From Candidatus Gerdarchaeota archaeon (GTDB taxonomy: Archaea; Asgardarchaeota; Heimdallarchaeia; JABLTI01), in NCBI GenBank assembly GCA_016840905.1, contig JAEORM010000170.1, positions 1-11,750 of the forward strand: 11,750 nucleotides of DNA, read 5' to 3'. Below the pieces are notes generated by a model, which was given only the letters and a program-made list of their open reading frames with translations, was not told the origin of the DNA and did no database searches. A program made the translations under genes and the position numbers. Positions 6,472 to 11,750 of this stretch are shown here, one piece after another; the first letter of the stretch is position 1, and each line of letters begins with the position of its first letter.

Positions 6472-8265
6472 ATGAAATTCTCAACTTTAGCAGAATTCTA
6501 TGGAAAATTAGATTCAACAACTAAAAGATTGGAAATGATTGATATTTTAATGGAACTTTTCCAAAAAACAGCCCCCGATGATATGCGATGTATTATCTAT
6601 CTCACATCTGGTAAAATTGCTGCAGATTATGTTGATATCGAGCTTGGTTTTGCTGATAAAATGGTTATCAAGGCTATTGCTAAAGCTGTTGGAAAATCAG
6701 AAGATGATGTTAATGAAATGTTTAAACGAAAAGGTGATTTAGGGGAGGTTGTCCAAGAGCTAAAAAGCAAAACTGGACAACAGAATTTAGGGGCTTTTTT
6801 GGGTGCTTCTACTAATATTGAAGAAAGTAAACTTACTGTTCATGAGATTTGGGAAACACTAATTAAAATCGCTCAATTAGAAGGTAAAGGGTCTAGTTCA
6901 AAGAAAATAAATTATTTAATAGGATTATTCTCTAAATCCTCAGCTTTAGAAGCAAAATATATCACACGCATCATTCTTTCACAATTGCGTCTAGGAGTCA
7001 AAGATCTTACAATTATTGAAGCATTATCTCGCAAATTTGGTAGCGGTGATGATAAATCAAGAGAACGAATAGAACATGCTTACAATGTTTCGAGTGATAT
7101 AGGATTAATTGGAGAAGTGTTAGCTAAAAAAGGATTATCTGGAATTGATAAAATAGGGATAACTGTTGGAGTGCCAATAAGAATGATGGCTGCACAAAGA
7201 ATGAGTACAGCTGACGAAATTCTTGAAAAGTTAGGAGGTTCTTGTGCATTAGAATTCAAATATGATGGCGAAAGAGTTCAAGCACATATAAGTAATCATA
7301 AAATTTCCTTATTCTCTAGGAATCTCAATGAAATATCTTCAATGTATCCTGATGTAATAGATTCTTTAAAGGATGCTTTGCTTTCACACGATCTTATAGT
7401 AGAAGGAGAAATAACTGCTTGGGATCCTGAAGCTGAGAAATTAAAACCATTTCAAATTTTAATGTCAAGAAAGAGGAAATATGAAATTGATGAAATAATA
7501 GAAAAAATCCCCGTTAGAGTTTTTCTTTTTGATATTCTTTACAAGGATGGACAAAGCCTTCTGAATAAATCCTATCCTGAGAGAAGAAAAATACTTGAGG
7601 CATCTGTAAAAGAAAACAATGTCATTGTGCTCTCTTCTCGAGAGATTGTTAAAACAACTGATGATTTTGAACGATTCTTTGAATATGCTATTGAAAATGG
7701 TTGTGAGGGGATTATGGCGAAAGATATACGCGAAAATACCCAATACCAAGCTGGTAATCGAGGATTTCTATGGATTAAACACAAATTTGATTATACCTCC
7801 TCATTTAATGACAGTTATGATTTTGTTGTAGTAGGAGGATTTTACGGGAAAGGTCGAAGAAAAGGTACCATTGGAACTATTCTTCTCGCAGCATTTAATC
7901 CTGAGGAAGAACGGTATGAAACTGTTTGTAAACTTGGGAGTGGGTTTTCTGATGAAGATTTGAATAAGATAACTGAAGAATTGATGAAAATAAAAGTCAC
8001 AGAAAAACCAAAAGATGTTTATTCAAAAATGGTTGCTGATATTTGGTTCTACCCAACAATGGTTTATGAAATTAGAGGGGCTGATCTTTCAACCAGTCCC
8101 ATCCACACTTGTGGAATGAATGAAATTAAAGATGATTTTGGTATAGCTATTAGGTTTCCACGCTTTGTTAGATTCAGAGATGATAAAGCACCTGAACTAG
8201 CTACCACAACTCAAGAAGTAATTGATGCATATAAAAAACAACGATTACTTGCTCATGATAATTGA
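6472..8265 (+). CDS. lig: ATP-dependent DNA ligase, archaeal type
   Basis: This enzyme seals 5'-phosphate/3'-hydroxyl nicks in DNA, joining Okazaki fragments and completing repair, through a lysine-AMP intermediate. At 597 residues it is the usual archaeal length. An N-terminal DNA-binding domain (about 1-220) contains the conserved stretch ITRIILSQLRLGVKDLTIIE. The adenylation domain carries motif I K263-YDGER, with K263 the adenylated lysine, SRN (282-284), motif III VFLFDIL (350-356), motif IV EGIMAKD (412-418) and motif V WIKHK (434-438). The OB-fold domain follows and ends with motif VI RFPRFVRFRDDK (561-572). All catalytic residues are present. ATG at 6472 follows GAGG (6461-6464). The C-terminus QRLLAHDN lacks an obvious PCNA-binding box, though archaeal PCNA binding may use internal sites. 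The gene is probably essential. Confidence 0.97.
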   Translation: MKFSTLAEFYGKLDSTTKRLEMIDILMELFQKTAPDDMRCIIYLTSGKIAADYVDIELGFADKMVIKAIAKAVGKSEDDVNEMFKRKGDLGEVVQELKSKTGQQNLGAFLGASTNIEESKLTVHEIWETLIKIAQLEGKGSSSKKINYLIGLFSKSSALEAKYITRIILSQLRLGVKDLTIIEALSRKFGSGDDKSRERIEHAYNVSSDIGLIGEVLAKKGLSGIDKIGITVGVPIRMMAAQRMSTADEILEKLGGSCALEFKYDGERVQAHISNHKISLFSRNLNEISSMYPDVIDSLKDALLSHDLIVEGEITAWDPEAEKLKPFQILMSRKRKYEIDEIIEKIPVRVFLFDILYKDGQSLLNKSYPERRKILEASVKENNVIVLSSREIVKTTDDFERFFEYAIENGCEGIMAKDIRENTQYQAGNRGFLWIKHKFDYTSSFNDSYDFVVVGGFYGKGRRKGTIGTILLAAFNPEEERYETVCKLGSGFSDEDLNKITEELMKIKVTEKPKDVYSKMVADIWFYPTMVYEIRGADLSTSPIHTCGMNEIKDDFGIAIRFPRFVRFRDDKAPELATTTQEVIDAYKKQRLLAHDN

Positions 8266-8337
8266 AGCGAAACTAATAAGAACAAGATTTAGTAATTATT
8301 ATAAGAGATTTTCATTAAAACAGTTGGAGGATTATCA

Positions 8338-8955
8338 ATGTCTGATTTAAGAAACAATGAAGTAGAAGAACAAGGGGAAAAAATTGAACCTACAAGATCT
8401 CAAGTAGAAATTGGTGGAACAATTATCACAACAGAAGAAATAACCCCTAATAAAGCATTGAAACAACTTCGCAATGTTGTAGGTGAATATGAAGATTATG
8501 TATCTGTTCAAAGTAGACGAAAAACAGACAAACTTTTCCGCGATTTTGTAATTCTTAATCTAACTAAAACAAATGATAAAATAAAAGAAATTCATTCTTT
8601 GCTTATTGAGAAACAACAAATGTCTACTTGGGCTTCTGCTGATGCATTAATTAATGATATTGGAATATTTTTACGTGATGTAGCAAAAGGAGATTTTGGT
8701 TTCACAACATTTTTCGAAAATCCAAAATTATTAGAAATGGATATTTCTCAATTATACTTGGTTGATAATGAAATTCTTTGGTCTTTAGGAGTAATTCATG
8801 AACGAACAGAAGCATTCATGGAAATGTGTAGATTAAGTTATTTTGAAGATATTGATCTTTGGTTTGAGACACTTAATAGAATTCTTGGCAAATTAATTCA
8901 ACTTAATGATGACAGAATAAAATTAATTGGTTCATATGAGAGAATTTCTTATTAA
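8338..8955 (+). CDS. Uncharacterised helical protein downstream of DNA ligase
   Basis: I do not recognise this 205-residue protein. The N-terminal 45 residues are acidic and probably disordered. Residues about 35-205 look mostly alpha-helical, with no membrane segment, Cys or His metal cluster, or nucleotide-binding motif. Notable stretches are LRNVVGEYEDYVSVQSRRKTD and repeated aromatic/acidic helices near the C-terminus. GGAGG at 8326-8330 is a strong ribosome-binding site that fixes ATG 8338. The 72-base gap after lig has no T-tract, so co-transcription with lig is possible, though a weak TATA-like ATTATTATAAG occurs at 8296-8306. That association could be chance; no function should be inferred. 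Confidence 0.75.
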   Translation: MSDLRNNEVEEQGEKIEPTRSQVEIGGTIITTEEITPNKALKQLRNVVGEYEDYVSVQSRRKTDKLFRDFVILNLTKTNDKIKEIHSLLIEKQQMSTWASADALINDIGIFLRDVAKGDFGFTTFFENPKLLEMDISQLYLVDNEILWSLGVIHERTEAFMEMCRLSYFEDIDLWFETLNRILGKLIQLNDDRIKLIGSYERISY

Positions 8956-8975
8956 GAGACTAGTATTCTCCTAAT

Positions 8976-9293
8976 TTATTTTCCATTAGAAATTATTTTT
9001 TTCAAATTTTCAGTCAAATTAGCTAGAGTTGTATTTTGTATTGTTATAGTTTTATCTCGAGATGTTTGTCCGCTTGTTAATTGAATATTTGCAGAAGGTA
9101 TATCCAGTAATTTAGCTATGAATTTTAAAAGTTCTTTATTCGCTTTCCCTTTATCTGGGGGTGATTTAAGATAAAAAACCAATGTGGCAATATCTGAATC
9201 ATAAAATACCTCTTGAGTTTTGCTATTAGGTTTTACTGTTATACTTATAACAACATTATTGTCTTTTTCCTTAGCAAAAGGAAAATTATTCAT
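8976..9293 (-). CDS. DUF167 / YggU family protein (UPF0235)
   Basis: This 105-residue protein matches the widespread DUF167 family of small alpha/beta proteins. Family hallmarks are the opening ISITVKPNSK (16-25), SPPDKGKAN (44-52, the family's PP-GKAN signature), and SGQTSRDK (74-81). The C-terminal helix is complete. The family has known structures but no settled function; no catalytic residues are established. Its ATG lies inside the end of the upstream membrane-protein gene, sharing an eight-base overlap (ATGAATAA), which points to translational coupling and a shared operon. The ORF is full length; only the operon context is unusual. Confidence 0.9.
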   Translation of the reverse strand: MNNFPFAKEKDNNVVISITVKPNSKTQEVFYDSDIATLVFYLKSPPDKGKANKELLKFIAKLLDIPSANIQLTSGQTSRDKTITIQNTTLANLTENLKKIISNGK

Positions 9294-10347
9294 CTGTTGA
9301 CACTTCCATTTCTTTCTTTGTTACATTCTCATCTGCAAAATCTATCATCATTTTATATGCACGTCTGAAGATTTTACTTGCTTCTTTTGGTGAGGTATGG
9401 TTTGGATCTTCAACTTTAGGTGATTTAGATAGAACAAATAAATGGAGATTTCGTTCTTCTAAGATATGCTGAATTTTAATTATCCTATCTGCATAAGCGA
9501 TATCTTTTTTCAAAGGTTGCCAATTTTTAGGCTTTTTCATTCGCAAAAAGCACACAAATGAAGGAAATTTATTTCCCATACTTTCATTAAGAATTATTTG
9601 TGCAGAGAGAGAATCAAATGAAGCTGGTTGATCTTCAAAATCAATCATAAAGCGAACATTTGTAGGAAGCATTACTTCGCCTTTAACTCCTTTATCAGCT
9701 AACTGTTGTAATTCAATAGCAGGTGTGGTAATAAATTCTATTTCTTCTAATTCCTCTTGTTGAGTGAATTGATAATAAAAGAGTATTTTTCTTAATATTT
9801 CAGGCTCCCAATAGTCAATTCTTATTATAAACCACAATGGAATAATGAACAAATAAATATCAACTAGAAATAATGAAGTAGAAATGAATAAGCGATTAGC
9901 AATTGCTAAGAAAAGAATATAGAGTATTCCTATTCCAAAAATTATTGTAACAAATAACCATCTTCCTTTAGGTTTTTTAAGATCAAATATAGCAGCAAAT
10001 TTTTTCTGTTTGCGTTCACGATTGTTTAGTAGGTTAAAATAATCAGATAGAACCTTCATTTTTGAATCAATCCAAATCGGTTTTTCCTCTGATAATTTTG
10101 GTTCCTCTGTTAACTTCATTCTTTTTGGATAAAGTAGTAGTATGGCTGCAATAATTAAAATCAAACCAATCAAAAAAGAACCAATTGAAATTTCAGTTTG
10201 TTCAAAAGGGAATATTCCTCCGATTGGTAAAACTATTTGAAATACAATTCCAGTAATAGCTAATAGAAAACCAATGATTAATCTTGGTATTAAAGGAAAT
10301 CCTTTGAAAAGCCAAAAATCTTCTTTTTTGATTATTAAATCGACCAT
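9286..10347 (-). CDS. Uncharacterised membrane protein, four predicted helices plus cytosolic domain
   Basis: This 353-residue protein is not recognised. It has two hydrophobic hairpins: helices at about 22-43 and 53-74, then about 130-150 and 155-175. A basic, charged segment lies between them (about 75-128), with NNRERKQKK. Residues about 180-353 are soluble, mixed alpha/beta, with EELEEIEF, LPTNVRFMIDFEDQPASF and a charged tail ending VSTDE. By the positive-inside rule the loop and the large C-terminal domain are probably cytoplasmic. I prefer ATG 10347, which follows AGGTGA after five bases; the GTG at 10356 overlaps that ribosome-binding site. It lies 54 bases after another membrane-protein gene and overlaps the DUF167 gene. 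Confidence 0.75.
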   Translation of the reverse strand: MVDLIIKKEDFWLFKGFPLIPRLIIGFLLAITGIVFQIVLPIGGIFPFEQTEISIGSFLIGLILIIAAILLLYPKRMKLTEEPKLSEEKPIWIDSKMKVLSDYFNLLNNRERKQKKFAAIFDLKKPKGRWLFVTIIFGIGILYILFLAIANRLFISTSLFLVDIYLFIIPLWFIIRIDYWEPEILRKILFYYQFTQQEELEEIEFITTPAIELQQLADKGVKGEVMLPTNVRFMIDFEDQPASFDSLSAQIILNESMGNKFPSFVCFLRMKKPKNWQPLKKDIAYADRIIKIQHILEERNLHLFVLSKSPKVEDPNHTSPKEASKIFRRAYKMMIDFADENVTKKEMEVSTDE

Positions 10348-10401
10348 TCTCGTCACCTTAGTATCAATGATTTATTATCAATTAGTTTAATATTTATTAG
10401 G

Positions 10402-10824
10402 TTAGGTTTTATTATTGATTTTCAAAACCTCTTCCTCATTACTATTTTTCTTTTTAATTGGATATAATAATATCTTAGAGATAAAACTAATACTCCAGAA
10501 AACAACTGAAACACCTATTATCATAGATATGAACCAAAATTGGAAATTAGATAGAAAATAAACTAAAGATGAAATCAAAGCAGTACCAAGTAATAAAGCT
10601 AGAATTTCCAAGGTTCGAAGGTTAATTAAATATGGTGAAAACCAACCAAAGATAAGCCAAATAACTAATACACTAAATATAGCATAATCATTTATCATTG
10701 CAAAAAGTATGCCAATTAAACTACAAATTCCCCCTTGAGCTAAGCCGATTACCATCGCTTTTGAAAAAGATCGCAAATTATCAATTCTTTTTTGCTTCTT
10801 GTTTGGTTTATCTGAGGAATTCAT
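10402..10824 (-). CDS. Small four-helix membrane protein of unknown function
   Basis: This 140-residue protein has four predicted transmembrane helices at about 24-44, 47-67, 72-92 and 96-119. The N-terminus is very basic (KPNKKQKR) and the C-terminus is also charged (KKKNSNEEE), so both ends probably face the cytoplasm. No conserved motif is recognisable and no charged residue stands out inside the helices. It is first in the minus-strand unit leading to the larger membrane protein and DUF167 gene. A TATA-like TTTTTAAAG lies about 25 bases before the ATG, and there is no clear ribosome-binding site, so it may be leaderless. Confidence 0.65.
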   Translation of the reverse strand: MNSSDKPNKKQKRIDNLRSFSKAMVIGLAQGGICSLIGILFAMINDYAIFSVLVIWLIFGWFSPYLINLRTLEILALLLGTALISSLVYFLSNFQFWFISMIIGVSVVFWSISFISKILLYPIKKKNSNEEEVLKINNKT

Positions 10825-10840
10825 AATTAGAGAACCTATT

Positions 10841-10855
10841 TAATACTTTAAAAAA
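10841..10855 (-). promoter_or_regulatory. Putative TATA box of the membrane-protein operon (leaderless)
   Basis: The minus strand reads TTTTTAAAGTATTA, with the core centred near 10849, about 25 bases upstream of the ATG at 10824. This spacing predicts a transcript starting at or close to the start codon. Confidence 0.4.
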
Positions 10856-10917
10856 TTTCAGTAGTTTGTTATTAAGCAATTTATTTCGAAAAATAGGCAT
10901 AAAGACTGAATTGTTAT

Positions 10918-10945
10918 CAGTTTTTAGCAAAAAAACTAAAAACTG
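10918..10945. repeat. Perfect 10-bp inverted repeat in the divergent intergenic region
   Basis: CAGTTTTTAG (10918-10927) and CTAAAAACTG (10936-10945) are exact reverse complements around CAAAAAAA. The repeat lies between the divergent membrane-protein operon and the SMC-like ATPase gene. It could be an operator for either or both. It is not at the end of a gene, which makes a terminator role less likely. The rest of the 204-base intergenic region holds only AT-rich sequence. Confidence 0.6.
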
Positions 10946-11028
10946 TAAAGGTAGAATATTAGAACTGAATTAAAAATAAATAATAATTAATATTTGAATT
11001 AATTATTTTATACTAAATGGTGGGGTTC

Positions 11029-11750
11029 ATGCTTCCAATTTTACAATCATTAGAATTTTCAAAAATTATTCCTTTAAGTGAAAAATCTGTTGAAAGAATA
11101 ACCTTTCATAATGGTATAAATAAATTTCTTGCTGAAAATGGCTCTGGAAAGACAACCTTAACTGATCTTATTGAACACTCTCTTGTTAGAGATGCTCATG
11201 CTTTTGCTTGGAATGTTTTCTCAAAGAAAAGAGTTGATAGAAATGCTTATGTTAAATCTGAATGGCTTTTTGGTGATGAAGCTAATTCGATTGTTCATGA
11301 GTTTACCGATGCGGGAGCTAGGACTCGTGTAACAGCTTCGAAATTTTCTAATAAAGCTCATACACGTGAAATGTATTCTGATTATATTTATAATAAAACT
11401 AATTTGACCCTTGAACAAATACAGAAATTTTTCGAAGGAGTCTATTATAAAAGAGAAAACGATTTAAATCTTTTAGGGACACCTGGTGAAGAAACCTTAA
11501 TGGATTTTTTTGAACTTCTAAATAAAACCATTCGAATGGAAAGTCCCTCAACAATAAAACTACGGAATCAAATTGGTGAAGTAAAAAGACAAATTGATAT
11601 GAGAAGAACTTCCCGTCGAAAATATGAAGCCCAATTAGAAAAGATGGAAATAATTTTTGCTAGCGCAGAAACCTCGGCTGATGCTTTGGATACGCTTGGA
11701 TCACGCAAGGGAACACTTGAACGTGATAGTGCAAATCTAAATGATATTAT
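11029..11750 (+). CDS. Rad50/SMC-like P-loop ATPase, N-terminal part (runs off window)
   Basis: The visible 240 residues start at ATG 11029, after GGTG (11019-11022); an in-frame ATG at 11017 would add four residues. Walker A is ENGSGKTT (36-43), with A35 where the first Gly of GxxGxGKT usually stands, and the invariant K41. The preceding ITFHNGINKFLAE and the following LTDLIEHSLV resemble the opening of Rad50/SMC/RecN-type ATPases, whose Walker B and signature motifs come hundreds of residues later. From about 177 the sequence becomes coiled-coil-like (LRNQIGEVKRQIDMRR), as expected for the arm. The gene is truncated by the window at the 3' end, so its subfamily is open: DNA repair, chromosome structure or an anti-plasmid/phage system are all possible. 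Confidence 0.75.
   Translation, partial: MLPILQSLEFSKIIPLSEKSVERITFHNGINKFLAENGSGKTTLTDLIEHSLVRDAHAFAWNVFSKKRVDRNAYVKSEWLFGDEANSIVHEFTDAGARTRVTASKFSNKAHTREMYSDYIYNKTNLTLEQIQKFFEGVYYKRENDLNLLGTPGEETLMDFFELLNKTIRMESPSTIKLRNQIGEVKRQIDMRRTSRRKYEAQLEKMEIIFASAETSADALDTLGSRKGTLERDSANLNDI

Noticed and set aside
7465..7831. Several open frames on both strands within the ligase gene
   Set aside because: They overlap a strongly conserved ligase coding region and have no family resemblance or start signals.
8940..8970. GAGAAT/ATTCTC inverted repeat at the convergent end after the gene at 8338
   Set aside because: Six-base arms around a 19-base loop without a clear T-tract give too weak a terminator to annotate.
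11221..11418. Minus-strand open frame of 65 codons
   Set aside because: It is antisense to the SMC-like ATPase coding frame, which carries a Walker A motif.
1..11750. tRNA or rRNA genes, CRISPR arrays, insertion sequences, origins
   Set aside because: Intergenic gaps are all about 205 bases or less and AT-rich; none shows a cloverleaf, regularly spaced repeats, transposase coding or terminal inverted repeats.

Overview
The window looks like a piece of an AT-rich archaeal chromosome. The evidence is a full-length ATP-dependent DNA ligase of the archaeal type, archaeal-style TATA elements at plausible distances upstream of genes, strong GGAGG/GGTG ribosome-binding sites mixed with apparently leaderless genes, and oligo-T stretches at gene ends. 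A GIFT-domain protein resembling the N-terminal domain of eukaryotic IFT52 makes an Asgard archaeon plausible. This lineage call is an inference; there is no rRNA or other phylogenetic marker here.

Layout. (1) 31-1909, plus strand: a dihydrodipicolinate-synthase/N-acetylneuraminate-lyase family aldolase, which seems to start at an ATT codon and has lost several usual catalytic residues, then an alpha/beta hydrolase behind its own TATA box and a perfect palindrome. (2) 1944-5167, minus strand: in transcription order a SAM-dependent methyltransferase, a glycerol-kinase-like FGGY kinase and a DUF6935-like protein with a repetitive helical N-terminus. A bidirectional hairpin terminator separates block 2 from block 1. 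(3) 5337-8955, plus strand: the GIFT-domain protein (Pro/Thr-rich linker, C-terminal coiled coil), the DNA ligase, and a helical protein of unknown function. (4) 8976-10824, minus strand: a likely operon of two uncharacterised membrane proteins and a DUF167/YggU protein, the last two overlapping by 8 bp. (5) 11029 to the end, plus strand: the start of a Rad50/SMC-like P-loop ATPase that runs off the window, behind a second perfect palindrome.

The genes do not form one obvious pathway. Most are single metabolic or housekeeping genes with their own promoters. The clearest co-expression units are the membrane-protein/DUF167 operon and possibly ligase plus its downstream neighbour, which lack a T-tract between them. 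No tRNA, rRNA, CRISPR array, insertion sequence or attachment site was seen. The items most worth following up are the IFT52-like protein, the aldolase with a degenerate active site and non-canonical start, and the truncated SMC-like ATPase, whose downstream partners lie outside the window. I see no complete, clearly novel multi-gene system within these bounds.
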